From Mesorhizobium sp. (GTDB lineage Bacteria; Pseudomonadota; Alphaproteobacteria; Rhizobiales; Rhizobiaceae): a stretch of 54,529 nt of DNA. Under the pieces are notes generated by a model that saw only the letters and a list, made by a program, of their open reading frames with translations, was not told the DNA's origin and did not search any database. The DNA is taken from positions 1 through 54,529 of the forward strand of contig JAPUFC010000069.1 in assembly GCA_027492275.1 (NCBI GenBank), written 5' to 3'. Shown here one piece after another: positions 8,497-17,803 of this stretch (its first letter is position 1; each line of letters starts with the position of its first letter). The position numbers and the translations under genes are program-made.

Positions 8497-8892
8497 TCAT
8501 TTCTCGCGGTCGGTCCTGTCGGCCTGCCCGAACTCGGCGACGACGCCGGCGGAACGCGCCACGTTCAGGACGCCCGCGCCGAAGCCGAGCATCAGGAAGA
8601 CGATCAGCCCCCAGGGCGAGGTACCCGCCCAGGAATCGATCAGCCAGCCGATTCCGGCTCCGACGGCGATGCCGGCGATGAACTCGCTCGACAGCTTCAG
8701 AGCCTTGCCGTAGCCGGCCATGCTTCCCGACTTCGATCCGCCGGACTGTTCCGGCCGCGTCGTCCGCTTCGTCGCCAGGACGGCTTCGAGCTCGCGACTG
8801 CGCCGTTGCAGTTCGTCGTCGCGGATGGCTTTTCCGGCTGCATGCCCGGGCCTGGAATCTCCGGCGTCCCCGGCATCGTCCGGTTTTGCCAT
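8497..8892 (-). CDS. atpI: ATP synthase protein I
   Basis: AtpI assists c-ring assembly and Mg2+/Ca2+ handling near the ATP synthase. The 131-residue form starts at ATG 8892, preceded by GGGAGG; an in-frame start further upstream would lie across the promoter and is unlikely. The N-terminal half is polar and charged; two membrane helices follow (EFIAGIAVGAGIGWLID and WGLIVFLMLGFGAGVLN). The gene leads the Fo operon. Confidence 0.88.
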   Translation of the reverse strand: MAKPDDAGDAGDSRPGHAAGKAIRDDELQRRSRELEAVLATKRTTRPEQSGGSKSGSMAGYGKALKLSSEFIAGIAVGAGIGWLIDSWAGTSPWGLIVFLMLGFGAGVLNVARSAGVVAEFGQADRTDREK

Positions 8893-8947
8893 CACGACCT
8901 CCCTGCCCGGCCAACCCCTCTCGGCTGCCCGCTTCAAAGTCGCGCGC

Positions 8948-8976
8948 ACCATAGTTAGGGGCCCTTGCCGCGTCAA
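8948..8976 (-). promoter_or_regulatory. Sigma-70-type promoter of the atp Fo operon
   Basis: On the minus strand the -35 element TTGACG (8976-8971) and the -10 element TATGGT (8953-8948) are 17 bp apart, with the -10 about 55 bp upstream of the atpI start. Spacing and the -35 match are near ideal. Confidence 0.6.
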
Positions 8977-9107
8977 GCCGCGCGGGCGCTCGTCAAACCA
9001 CGAATTTTCAGCTTTGATTTCAGCGGGTTACGCGAGTGCGACATCCTGCCTGCGGCGTTTTCGTCCGGCGGGGCGGCGAATCCCCCGCCGTGGCGGCCCA
9101 AAACGGC

Positions 9108-10322
9108 TCAGCTCCAGCCGCCGCCATAGGTGCGGTAGAAGATGTGCAGGCCGATCTTCTTCATCTTCTCCATGGAGCGCGCCCAGCCGGGGCTGACATA
9201 TTGCGCGTAGTAATGCGTGGAGGAGGCGACCTCGGGAATGAAGATCTTGCCGGCGGTCACCGCCATGGCGATCTGCTCGGCGACCTTGTAGTGCGCGGGG
9301 CTGAGGATGCGGTCCGGTATGCCGTCGCAGGCGAAGGAGAACTGGCAGCGGTTCTTCCAGCTGCTGTTCTGGTAGACGACGCCGCAGATGGAACCGGGAT
9401 AGGCCGGATTTCGCACGCGGTTCAGCACCACCTGCGCCACCGCGGCCTGCCCTTTCAGGCCTTCGCCCCGCGCCTCGAAGTAGATGGCGTTGGCGAGGCA
9501 GGTCTGCTCGGCCTTACTGAACACGCTGGCCGGCAGCGGGGTCTTCATCCAGTCATGGTCGCCCTTGGCGATCGGCGGGATGAAGCGGCCGGCGCCGGCG
9601 CTTTCGTCGCGCAGCAGGCTCTCGAAGGGGGAGGCGCGCGCGTAGTCCGGCTTCGGCGGCGCGTAGGCCGTGGCCAGGATGTCAGGCCTGTCGTTGGTCA
9701 CCAGATCGGCCAGATAGGCCGGAACGCCGGGCGCGACCTTCTTTTCCTGCCTGACGTAGAAGGCTTGCGCGATCTGCATCTCCTTGCCGGCGATGTCGGG
9801 GTGGGCGAAGGCCATGCGGACCTGCTTGCGCTCGGCGGGGCCCATCAGCAGGCTGGTGCGCTTGAACACCGAGCCGGCGCCGAACGGTTTCGGCGGCGCG
9901 ACGGGCGCGATCTTGACGACGCGGCCCTTCTTGTCGCCGCGCACGACGCGCAATTCGTCCGGCATCTCGTCCAGCACGCCGGTCTTGGCGGTGAAGGCGA
10001 CGGTGCCGATGCCCGGCGCGGAAAGCCCGGAGCCGGCGATGGCGCCCGTGGTCGCGCCGGCGTCGCGGAACGGCATCTGCGCGGCGTGGACGGAGCCGGC
10101 GGCGGCCCGCTCGACATAGGCGTTCCAGCGGGCGCCCGCGCCTTCATTGCCGGCGACGAGGCTGGCCATGTCCTGCAGCGACACGGCGGTGGGAAAGCCG
10201 ATCCACATGCCCAGGCCGACGATGACGGAAGGAAGATATGCGCGCAGGTCGCGGCAGGTGGCGGCAGCAGCAACACGCCGCCTCACAAGACGTCGAAACA
10301 CGGAGAACTCCCCAGAACGCAA
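9108..10322 (-). CDS. SleB/CwlJ-type cell wall hydrolase
   Basis: This 404-residue protein has a hydrophobic segment near residues 28-48 (PSVIVGLGMWIGFPTAVSL), likely a signal anchor, a long Ala/Pro/Lys-rich linker, and a C-terminal hydrolase_2 (SleB) domain starting at CLANAIYFEARGEGLKGQ and ending in THYYAQYVSPGWA. The conserved Glu in YFEARGE is the expected catalytic residue of this lytic-transglycosylase-like family. It probably acts on periplasmic peptidoglycan during growth; spore germination, for which the family is named, does not apply here. It is monocistronic between atpI and der. Confidence 0.87.
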   Translation of the reverse strand: MRSGEFSVFRRLVRRRVAAAATCRDLRAYLPSVIVGLGMWIGFPTAVSLQDMASLVAGNEGAGARWNAYVERAAAGSVHAAQMPFRDAGATTGAIAGSGLSAPGIGTVAFTAKTGVLDEMPDELRVVRGDKKGRVVKIAPVAPPKPFGAGSVFKRTSLLMGPAERKQVRMAFAHPDIAGKEMQIAQAFYVRQEKKVAPGVPAYLADLVTNDRPDILATAYAPPKPDYARASPFESLLRDESAGAGRFIPPIAKGDHDWMKTPLPASVFSKAEQTCLANAIYFEARGEGLKGQAAVAQVVLNRVRNPAYPGSICGVVYQNSSWKNRCQFSFACDGIPDRILSPAHYKVAEQIAMAVTAGKIFIPEVASSTHYYAQYVSPGWARSMEKMKKIGLHIFYRTYGGGWS

Positions 10323-10461
10323 CCAGACCCTCTGGAGAGAGAACGTGATGCATTAACCTTGACGCGCGGTTAACGGCGGCGGTGGGGCGAGACTGTGGCC
10401 GGGGCCTGCGTCAATTTTGCCCGCGCCCCGCGCGGCGGCGCCGGCGCGGACCCGCAAAACG

Positions 10462-11889
10462 CTATCGGCGCTTCCTGGCGCGCCCGGCGAACGGGTTCTC
10501 GGAGGCGTGGACGGACATGCGAATCGGCACGCCGGGCATGTCGAAATCGTCGCGCAGGCCGTTGACCAGGTAGCGGATGTAGGATTGCGGCACGTCGTCC
10601 GGCCGCGTGCAGGACAGCACGAAGCCCGGCGGGCGCGTCTTGACCTGCGTCATGTACTTGATCTTCAGGCGGCGGCCGGCCACGGCGGGCGGCGGGTGAT
10701 GCGCCAGCACGCCCTCCAGCCAGCGATTGAGCCGGCCGGTGGAGATGCGCGTGTTCCAGACGCGGTGCGCCTCGACCACCGCCTCCATCAGCCTGTCGAG
10801 GCCGCGCCCGGTCTGACCCGAGACGGGAACGGCGCGGATGCCGCGCACCTGCGGCAGGAGGCGCGTCGTCTGCTCGCGCAGGTCGGCCAGCGCCTGCTGC
10901 GGCTCGTCGATCAGGTCCCATTTGTTGAAGGCGATGACCGCCGCCCGGCCCTCGCGGATGATCAGGTCGGCGAGCTGGAGATCCTGCTTCTCGAACGGGA
11001 TCGTCGCATCGAGCACGACGATCACCACCTCGGCGAAGCGGATGGCGCGCAGGCCGTCGGCCACGGACAGCTTCTCCAGCTTCTCCTGCACCCTGGCCTT
11101 GCGGCGCATGCCGGCGGTGTCGAACAGCTTCAGGGCGCGGCCGCGCCATTCCCATTCGACCGAGATCGAATCGCGCGTGATGCCGGCCTCCGGGCCGGTC
11201 AGCAGGCGCTCCTCGCCGATCAGCGCGTTGATGAGCGTCGACTTGCCCGCGTTCGGACGGCCGATGACGGCGATGCGCATCGGCTTGGTGTCGTCATAGG
11301 CCGGCTCGGCGTCCGGGTCGGCGATGTCCTCGCCGACGAGCGGCAGGCTGTCGCCCGTTTCCTGCTCGTCCTCGTCGCGGCCGAGCGCGCGCTCCTCGCC
11401 CAGCGCCTCCACCACGGCGTCGCGCAGATCGGGCAGACCCTGCCCGTGCTCGGCCGAGATCGGCACCGGCTCGCCGAGGCCGAGTTCCCAGGCGTCGACC
11501 ACGCCGCCATCCGCGCCGCGCGCCTCGGCCTTGTTGGCCGCCAGCACGACGGGCTTGCCGGACTTGCGCACGATGTCGGCGAAGGTGCGGTCGTCCGGCA
11601 TCAGCCCGGCCTTGGCGTCGACCACGAACAGGACGATGTCGGCTTCCGCGATGGCGATCTCGGTCTGCGCGCGCATGCGCGCCTGGAGGGTGCCGGCGGC
11701 GGCGTCCTCGAAACCGGCGGTGTCGATGACGTCGAATTTCAGGTCGTAGAGGCGCGCGGGGTGGACGCGGCGGTCGCGCGTGACGCCCGGCGTGTCGTCC
11801 ACCAGCGCCAGCTTGCGCCCGGCCAGCCGGTTGAACAGCGTCGACTTGCCGACGTTCGGACGGCCGAGGATGGCGAGGGTGAAGCTCAT
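10462..11889 (-). CDS. der: Ribosome-assembly GTPase Der (EngA)
   Basis: Der has two tandem GTPase domains and a KH-like C-terminal domain, and is needed for 50S assembly. G1 of domain 1 is GRPNVGKST (residues 9-17) with [10 protein letters not shown] as switch I; domain 2 starts at GRPNAGKST (about 210) with [19 protein letters not shown] as G3 and FNKWD as G4. The length of 475 residues is normal. The acidic linker between the domains (DEDEQETGD region) is longer than in E. coli, as is common in rhizobia. It follows the TPR-protein gene by 24 bp. Confidence 0.97.
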   Translation of the reverse strand: MSFTLAILGRPNVGKSTLFNRLAGRKLALVDDTPGVTRDRRVHPARLYDLKFDVIDTAGFEDAAAGTLQARMRAQTEIAIAEADIVLFVVDAKAGLMPDDRTFADIVRKSGKPVVLAANKAEARGADGGVVDAWELGLGEPVPISAEHGQGLPDLRDAVVEALGEERALGRDEDEQETGDSLPLVGEDIADPDAEPAYDDTKPMRIAVIGRPNAGKSTLINALIGEERLLTGPEAGITRDSISVEWEWRGRALKLFDTAGMRRKARVQEKLEKLSVADGLRAIRFAEVVIVVLDATIPFEKQDLQLADLIIREGRAAVIAFNKWDLIDEPQQALADLREQTTRLLPQVRGIRAVPVSGQTGRGLDRLMEAVVEAHRVWNTRISTGRLNRWLEGVLAHHPPPAVAGRRLKIKYMTQVKTRPPGFVLSCTRPDDVPQSYIRYLVNGLRDDFDMPGVPIRMSVHASENPFAGRARKRR

Positions 11890-11913
11890 GCGGCCCCTAA
11901 AAGCCGAGGCCGG

Positions 11914-12579
11914 TCAGGACGCCGCGCCCGAGCCCCGGACGAGCTCCAGCATGACGGCGGCGCGCTCGCGCGCGTTGCGCGGCGCGGCCTGGTCGGACGA
12001 GATCTGCTCGAACAGCTTCAGGGCGTCCGCGGCGCGGCCCTCCTTCCAGGCGGACAGGCCGAGCGCCTCGCGCGCGGTGTGGCGCAGCGCGTTGGTGTCG
12101 CCGGTCAGCGCCTCGACGCGCTGCGCGACGTCGGCGTAGGAGCCGGTGTCGACGAGGATCAGGCCGGCGCGCAGCCTCGCCATGTCGCGGATGACCTGCG
12201 CGACGGAGCCATCGGCGGCCACCGCGTCGAAGCCGGCGACCGCGCCCGTCTGGTCGCCCTTGTCGGCCAGCACGGTCGCCGCGCGCATGCGCGCCAGCGT
12301 CGGGTAGGAGCCGTAGCCCCCGGTCTCGAGCGTCTGGAGGGCGCCCAGCGCCTCGTCGGCGCGGCCGTCATTGGCCAGCCTCAACGCCTGCGAGAACGCG
12401 TCGCCCGAGCTGTTGGCCCTGGCGGTCGTCCAGTAGTCGTAACCGACCCAGCCGGCGGTGGCGATGATCACGAGCAGGGCAAGCGCAATCGCGGCCGGGC
12501 CGTAGCGGTCCCAGACGGCCCTCGCCTGATCCTTGCGGAGTTCCTCGTTGACCTCGCGGAAAAAGCCCTCGTCCGACAT
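11914..12579 (-). CDS. Membrane-anchored TPR protein (YfgM-like)
   Basis: This 221-residue protein has a short cytoplasmic N-terminus (VNEELRKDQARAVWDRYGP), one membrane helix at about 28-46 and a periplasmic region of TPR-like helices. The layout and the place directly before der match the YfgM/COG2976-like family, which in E. coli binds the Sec translocon and periplasmic chaperones. The role here is inferred from that resemblance. No BamB gene lies between it and der, unlike the enterobacterial order. Confidence 0.75.
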   Translation of the reverse strand: MSDEGFFREVNEELRKDQARAVWDRYGPAAIALALLVIIATAGWVGYDYWTTARANSSGDAFSQALRLANDGRADEALGALQTLETGGYGSYPTLARMRAATVLADKGDQTGAVAGFDAVAADGSVAQVIRDMARLRAGLILVDTGSYADVAQRVEALTGDTNALRHTAREALGLSAWKEGRAADALKLFEQISSDQAAPRNARERAAVMLELVRGSGAAS

Positions 12580-12763
12580 TCCTGCTCGTCTTCTCTCGTC
12601 CGTTTGGTCCGCGCGGCCGTCCGGCGCGGCCGGCGGCTTTGGTGAGCCCGCGTTGTAGCGGAATTTTGACGGGGTGGAAGGGGGCGGCTACAGAATCGCA
12701 ACGCACCCGCGCCACATTCGGCCGCTAGGCAGGCCCGACCTGCCGCGCAAACGTGACGAGTTC

Positions 12764-13759
12764 ATGCCGTATCCAGTCCGCGTTCCCGCCTGCCTGACCG
12801 CCCTCCTCGCCACTTCCACCCTCGCGCTGGCCGGCGCGGCCCCGATGCCAAGGACGCCGCCGCAGGTCGTCATCATCTCCTTCGACAGCGCGCAGGACAT
12901 CGCGCAATGGAAGCGCAGTCGCGCGCTCGCGGCGCGGACGGGCGCGCGCTTCACCTATTTCCTGTCCTGCGTCTATTTGCTGACGCCGGAGACGAAGCGG
13001 CTCTACGACGCGCCCGGCAAGGGGCCGGGCCGCTCCAACATCGGCTTCGCCCGCTCCAAAGCCGAGGTGGCCGACAGGCTGGAGCAGATCAACCGGGCGC
13101 TGGCCGAGGGTCATGAGATCGGCAGCCACGCCTGCGGCCATTTCGACGGCAAGGGCTGGAGCAAGGCCGATTGGCTGGCGGAGTTCGCCGCCTTCCGCGA
13201 CGTCTTCCGCGACGCCTATCGCATCAACGGGATCGCGGGCGAGCCGGCAGGCTGGCGCGAGGCCGCCGCAGGCAGGATCAAGGGCTTTCGCGCGCCCTAT
13301 CTCTCCACGGCCAAGGCGATGTACGCCGCGCTGGCGCAATCCGGCTTCGCCTACGACGCCAGCGGCGTCTCGCGCGGGCCGGTGGAGCCTGCCGCGGCCG
13401 GCGGCGTCGAGCGCTTCGCGCTGCCGCAAATCCCGGAGGGCCCGCAGGCGCGGCGCGTCATCGCCATGGACTACAACCTGTTCGTGCGCCATTCAGGCGG
13501 CTTCGACCGGCCCGACGAGGCCGCCGCGTTCCAGGCCCGCTCCTACGAGGCCTTCAAGGCCGCGTTCGACGAGCAGTATCGCGGCCAGCGCATGCCGTTG
13601 CAGCTCGGCTTCCACTTCACCCTGATGAACGACGGCGCCTACTGGAACGCGCTCGAGCAGTTCGCCGGCGAGGTCTGCGTGAAGCCCGACGTGGTCTGCA
13701 CCAGCTATGCCGGCTATCTGTCGCGCGCGGACCAGCGGGACAGTCCGGCCGGCGGCTGA
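12764..13759 (+). CDS. Secreted polysaccharide deacetylase-like protein
   Basis: This 331-residue protein starts at ATG 12764 with a signal peptide of about 25 residues (basic start, Leu/Ala core, ALAGA-AP cleavage). The NodB-type fold is suggested by VVIISFDSAQD (Asp41, the usual first metal/catalytic Asp region, here without the second Asp of TFDDG), by GHEIGSHACGHFDG with the paired metal-binding His, and by FRAPYLS (R-x-P-Y). It could remove acetyl groups from a cell-surface glycan or peptidoglycan. The altered first motif makes activity uncertain. Confidence 0.75.
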   Translation: MPYPVRVPACLTALLATSTLALAGAAPMPRTPPQVVIISFDSAQDIAQWKRSRALAARTGARFTYFLSCVYLLTPETKRLYDAPGKGPGRSNIGFARSKAEVADRLEQINRALAEGHEIGSHACGHFDGKGWSKADWLAEFAAFRDVFRDAYRINGIAGEPAGWREAAAGRIKGFRAPYLSTAKAMYAALAQSGFAYDASGVSRGPVEPAAAGGVERFALPQIPEGPQARRVIAMDYNLFVRHSGGFDRPDEAAAFQARSYEAFKAAFDEQYRGQRMPLQLGFHFTLMNDGAYWNALEQFAGEVCVKPDVVCTSYAGYLSRADQRDSPAGG

Positions 13760-13789
13760 GCGCCGGCCGTCTTCGTGCCGCCGACAGGA

Positions 13790-15067
13790 TCAGCCGGCCG
13801 GCTGATCCTCGGGATCGACGCCCGCCTGCTGCCGCTCCAGATAGCGCTGGTCGATGTCGGGCAGCGGCGCGCCCTCCAGCGTCGCCTCGAAGGCGCGCAG
13901 GCGCTTGTGGACAGACAGGAGCTCGACGATGGTCGACCACGAATTGACCAGGAACTGGAACGACGCCGTGACCTGGCTGAACGCGTAGTTGATCTGGCTG
14001 AGCACGCCCAGCGTGATCGTCCCCGCGGCGATGGACGGCACCATCACCAGCAGCGCGAAGACGTTGTTGGCCTGCAGGTAGGTGTAGCGCACCACGTTGA
14101 AATAGACGTAGTGGAAATAGAGCCGGAAATAATTGCGCCGCACATTGGAGAACAGCTCGCGCACGGTTGCCGGCTGCGCCCGCTCCTCGTGATCCTCGCC
14201 GTAGACCAGCTCCTTGCGGTAGGCGGCCTCGACGCGCTGGTTGCGGAACTGCAATCCGGGCAGCATCCAGCCGGCCAGCACGAGGCTGACCGTGCCCAGC
14301 ACCGACCAGGCGATCGCCGCCACGACCAGCGGATGGTTGATGGCGCCGACCAGCGGCAGCTCCGTGATGTGCGTCGACAGCCGGATCAGCACCGGCATGA
14401 AGGCGATCAGCGTCATGATCGAATCGACGAAGGAGACGCCCAGCCCCTCCATGATCTGGGAGAAGCGCATCGTGTCTTCCTGCACGCGCTGCGAGGCGCC
14501 CTCGATGTGGCGCAGGCGCGGCCAGTACGACATGTAGTAGTCGTTCATCGCGTTGCGCCAGCGGAAGATCCAGTGGCTGACGAAGAAGGCATTGACCACG
14601 GAGATGTTCATGCCGAGCAGCGCCAGCCAGGTGAAGCTCGCCACGCCGGAATAGATCTCGCCGGCCGTCGCGGTGGTCTGCTTGGCCATGACGTTCTGGA
14701 GGAAATCGTAGAACGGCCCGTACCAGTTGTTGACCGCCACGCTGACCTGCACCTGGAAATAGACGACGAACAGGATCAGCGCCGAGCCGAGCACCGACCA
14801 GAGCTGCCATGGGTGCGGCGCATACCAGCTCCAGAAGGCGTAGAAGATCGCCACGCCGGCCCAGAAATAGAGGTAGAACCACAGGAAGGGCGGCGACCAG
14901 AAGACGCTGATGCCGATGATGGGCGGCGCGTCGGGCGTGGCCGGCGGCATGCCGAACAGGGAGCCGAGCTGCTCGCCGCCGGCGAACCAGCCCGCCACCA
15001 TGACGGCGCTCCACAGGAGCACGGAGAGGAAGAAGAGCTTCGGCCTCGGGAAGAAGGATATGAACAC
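13790..15067 (-). CDS. bacA: BacA/SbmA family peptide transporter
   Basis: BacA imports defensin-like antimicrobial peptides, bleomycin and other cargo, driven by the proton gradient, and in rhizobia protects bacteroids from plant NCR peptides. The 425-residue protein begins [13 protein letters not shown], contains [10 protein letters not shown] and [18 protein letters not shown], and shows the multiple membrane helices and the [18 protein letters not shown] motif near the C-terminus. It lacks an ABC nucleotide-binding domain, as BacA and SbmA do. It lies convergent to the deacetylase gene, with 30 bp between the stops. The family is certain; a symbiotic role depends on the host organism. Confidence 0.92.
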   Translation of the reverse strand: MFISFFPRPKLFFLSVLLWSAVMVAGWFAGGEQLGSLFGMPPATPDAPPIIGISVFWSPPFLWFYLYFWAGVAIFYAFWSWYAPHPWQLWSVLGSALILFVVYFQVQVSVAVNNWYGPFYDFLQNVMAKQTTATAGEIYSGVASFTWLALLGMNISVVNAFFVSHWIFRWRNAMNDYYMSYWPRLRHIEGASQRVQEDTMRFSQIMEGLGVSFVDSIMTLIAFMPVLIRLSTHITELPLVGAINHPLVVAAIAWSVLGTVSLVLAGWMLPGLQFRNQRVEAAYRKELVYGEDHEERAQPATVRELFSNVRRNYFRLYFHYVYFNVVRYTYLQANNVFALLVMVPSIAAGTITLGVLSQINYAFSQVTASFQFLVNSWSTIVELLSVHKRLRAFEATLEGAPLPDIDQRYLERQQAGVDPEDQPAG

Positions 15068-15156
15068 GGCGGCATCCTCGGTGGCGGCGCGACATTCCGC
15101 CTGTCGGCGGCATCAATCCACAATTCATGCGGCTTGAAAATGGCGGCGCGGGCGGT

Positions 15157-15507
15157 TCAGCCCGGCGCGAAGGCCTCGGCATACAGATCGGGCTTGAAGC
15201 CGACGAGGATGTCGCCGTCCCGGTCCAGCACCGGCCGCTTGATGAGCGTCGGCGCCTCGAGCATCAGGGCCATCGCGCCGCTCTCCGTCGACACCGCCTT
15301 CTTCTCGGGCGGCAGGCCGCGAAAGGTCGTGCCGGCCTTGTTGAGCAGCTTTTCCCAGCCGACGGCCTTGGCCCAGCGCTTCAGCGTCGCGGCGTCGATG
15401 CCGGCCTCGCGATAATCGTGAAAGACGTGGTCCACGCCGTTCGCCGCCAGCCAGGCGCGGGCCTTCTTCATCGTGTCGCAATTCTTGATGCCGTAGATCG
15501 TGACCAT
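15157..15507 (-). CDS. ArsC/Spx family (YffB-like) reductase
   Basis: This 115-residue thioredoxin-fold protein starts at MVTIYGIKNCDTMKKA (single redox Cys in NCDTMKKA) and contains YREAGIDAATLKRW and the cis-Pro-region TLIKRPVL. The signature is that of the YffB/ArsC-like branch rather than true arsenate reductases. The biological substrate is unknown. ATG 15507 was chosen because the 13 residues upstream in the same frame are not conserved in the family; GGCGGC precedes it and a clear ribosome site is lacking. Confidence 0.85.
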   Translation of the reverse strand: MVTIYGIKNCDTMKKARAWLAANGVDHVFHDYREAGIDAATLKRWAKAVGWEKLLNKAGTTFRGLPPEKKAVSTESGAMALMLEAPTLIKRPVLDRDGDILVGFKPDLYAEAFAPG

Positions 15508-15742
15508 GCCGCCCGCCCCGCTCTTTCCCGCCGGCATGGTTAGCATCCCACGCCCCGGCTGACCATCGCCCCCACCCAGGCCGATTCCGCCGGGCCTGCA
15601 ACCGCCCGCCGCGAATATGGCCGGGCCGTCATTAGGGGAACACTAACCCATTCCGAGTCATGAAGAGCCGATCGGCAACGATTTGGCAGATCAGGCGTAG
15701 TCCGGCTGGCACCTTGGCCAAGTCCCTCGAGGTAACGCGATC

Positions 15743-17359
15743 ATGAAGCGCCTGTCGATACGTCTGCGGATCGTGCTGAGCTTCGGCATTATCCTTCTCG
15801 TGCTTCTGGCGGTGGGGACATTTGCCCGCTTCCGCCTCGCCAACATCGAGGATCACGCGCTGGCGCTGAAGACCGAATCGGTCGCCGGCCTGCACCAGAG
15901 CGGCCTGATCAAGAATGCGCTGGCGAAAGATTATCTGGATGTCAGCAGGCTGCGCGACCCGTCGACGCGCGCACGGGCCGAATCGGGGATCGCTGACCGC
16001 CGCACCGAGATGCAGGCACTGGTCGCCGGCTATGAGAAGACGATCTTCGGCGAAGCCGACCGCCGGAACTTCGAGGCGTTCAAGAGCGCCCTCGCCGGCT
16101 ACGAAGCCGCCAGGACCGCGCTGCTGGCGCAGGGCACGCCGGTGGCGCCGTTCGCCGACGACCAGCCCATGCGGGAGGCGGGCGCCCGCTTCGAGGCGGC
16201 GTTCGACGCCATCGCGGAGGTCGCCAATCTCAAGCAGCGCGACGCCGACCTCAAGGCGGACGTCGTCGACGACGACATCCTGTCTCTGCTCAACGCGACG
16301 ACCGTTAGCTTCGCGCTGGCGCTGGCCGTTGCGGCGGTCACCGGCTTCCTGCTGCTGCGCGCCATCACCGTGCCGCTGCGCCAGCTCGGCGCGCTGATGG
16401 ACAGGGTCGGCCAGGGCGACTTCACGCAGCGCATGGCCATCACCCGCCATGACGAGCTCGGCAGCCTCGGCGAAGGCTTCAACCGCATGGCCGACGACAT
16501 CATGGAGCTGATCGGCCAGGTGCAGCGCTCGGGCATACGGGTGAGCACGTCGATGACGGAGATCGCGGCGACCTCCAAGCAGCAGCAGGCGACGGCCTCC
16601 GAGGTCGCGGCCACGACGACCGAGATCGGCGCGACATCGCGCGAGATCGCAGCGACGTCGAAGGAACTGGTGCGCACCATGGCCGAGGTGACGGCCGTTT
16701 CGGAGCATGCGGCGGGCCTGGCCTCCGGCGGCCAGTCGGAGCTGGCGCACATGGAGGACTCCATGAACCAGGTGATGGAGGCGGCAAGCTCGATCAACGC
16801 CAAGCTCGCCGTTCTCAACGAGAAGGCCGGCGACATCAACCAGGTGGTCACCACCATCACCAAGGTGGCCGACCAGACCAACCTTTTGTCGCTGAACGCG
16901 GCCATCGAGGCGGAGAAGGCCGGCGAGTACGGGCGCGGCTTCGCGGTCGTCGCCTCGGAGATCAGGCGCCTGGCCGACCAGACGGCGGTGGCCACCTACG
17001 ACATCGAGCAGATGGTGAAGGAAATCAAATCGGCCGTGTCGGCCAGCGTCATGGGCATGGACAAGTTCTCCGAGGAGGTGCGGCGCGGCCTGCGCGACGT
17101 GCACCAGATCGGCGCCAAGCTGTCCGAGATCATCACCCAGGTGCAGACGCTGGCGCCGCAGTTCGAGACGGTCGGCGAAGGCATGCAGGCACAGGCGACG
17201 GGCGCGGAGCAGATCAGCGAGGCGCTGGTGCAGCTCACCGAGGCGACGCAGCAGACCGTGGAGTCGCTGCGGCAGTCGAGCGCCGCGATCGAGGAATTGA
17301 ACCACGTCTCCACCAACCTGCATGGAAGCATCGCGCGCTTCAAGCTGGCTGGGACCTGA
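15743..17359 (+). CDS. wspA: WspA-like methyl-accepting chemoreceptor
   Basis: This 538-residue receptor has a membrane helix at about 10-28, a four-helix-bundle-type periplasmic sensor (30-185), a second helix at about 186-208, a HAMP domain (about 209-262) and the cytoplasmic signalling hairpin with its tip at NLLSLNAAIEAEKAGEYGRG. It heads seven genes that overlap or nearly abut in the order of the Pseudomonas wsp operon, where the receptor senses surface contact. The stimulus here is not known. It is followed 24 bp later by a CheW gene. Confidence 0.9.
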   Translation: MKRLSIRLRIVLSFGIILLVLLAVGTFARFRLANIEDHALALKTESVAGLHQSGLIKNALAKDYLDVSRLRDPSTRARAESGIADRRTEMQALVAGYEKTIFGEADRRNFEAFKSALAGYEAARTALLAQGTPVAPFADDQPMREAGARFEAAFDAIAEVANLKQRDADLKADVVDDDILSLLNATTVSFALALAVAAVTGFLLLRAITVPLRQLGALMDRVGQGDFTQRMAITRHDELGSLGEGFNRMADDIMELIGQVQRSGIRVSTSMTEIAATSKQQQATASEVAATTTEIGATSREIAATSKELVRTMAEVTAVSEHAAGLASGGQSELAHMEDSMNQVMEAASSINAKLAVLNEKAGDINQVVTTITKVADQTNLLSLNAAIEAEKAGEYGRGFAVVASEIRRLADQTAVATYDIEQMVKEIKSAVSASVMGMDKFSEEVRRGLRDVHQIGAKLSEIITQVQTLAPQFETVGEGMQAQATGAEQISEALVQLTEATQQTVESLRQSSAAIEELNHVSTNLHGSIARFKLAGT

Positions 17360-17383
17360 GCGCCGGATCGGGAGCCGGGTCGA

Positions 17384-17803
17384 ATGCTCTTCCTCCTCTT
17401 CAGCATCGGCGACGGGTCTTTCGCGCTGGCGACCGACGCGATCGTGGAGGTGGTGCCGCTGCTGGACCTGAAGACCATGCGGCAGGCCCCGGCCGGCGTG
17501 TCCGGCCTGCTCGAATATCGCGGTCGCTTCGTGCCGGTGGTCGATCTCAGCGCGCTGGAGCTCGGCCGGCCGGCGCAGCGCCGGCTCAGCACCCGCATCG
17601 TCGTCATGAGCCGGCCGGGCGTGGCGGAAGGGCTGATCGGCCTCATCGTCGAGAAGGCGACGGAGACGATCAAGCTCGACCCGGCCGATTTCGCGCCGTT
17701 CGCCAAGGGTCCCGACGGGCTGGTGCAGCGCGTCGACCTCGAAAGCCTGGTGCCGCCCGTGCTTCTCGCAGCCCTGCCCGGGCAGCCGGCGGTGCCCGCA
17801 TGA
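17384..17803 (+). CDS. wspB: CheW-like adaptor (WspB position)
   Basis: This 139-residue CheW domain links receptor and kinase. The signature GVSGLLEYRGRFVPVVDLSALELG is characteristic of CheW beta-barrel proteins (quoted in part: GLLEYRGRFVPVVDL). It occupies the WspB place between receptor and methyltransferase. Its last codon overlaps the start of the CheR gene (ATGA at 17800), indicating coupled translation. Confidence 0.88.
   Translation: MLFLLFSIGDGSFALATDAIVEVVPLLDLKTMRQAPAGVSGLLEYRGRFVPVVDLSALELGRPAQRRLSTRIVVMSRPGVAEGLIGLIVEKATETIKLDPADFAPFAKGPDGLVQRVDLESLVPPVLLAALPGQPAVPA

Noticed and set aside
10340-10380. CtrA-like TTAA repeats upstream of the SleB-type gene
   Set aside because: The two TTAA halves are 13 bp apart rather than the 7 bp of the CtrA consensus.
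10417-12645. 742-codon open frame on the plus strand opposite der and the TPR gene
   Set aside because: It is antisense to two well-supported genes and has an Arg/Gly/His-rich composition typical of mirror frames in high-GC DNA.
15690-15742. Sigma-54-like -24/-12 element (TGGCAC followed by GGCCA) upstream of wspA
   Set aside because: The -12 half lacks the GC dinucleotide at the correct spacing, so the match is not credible.
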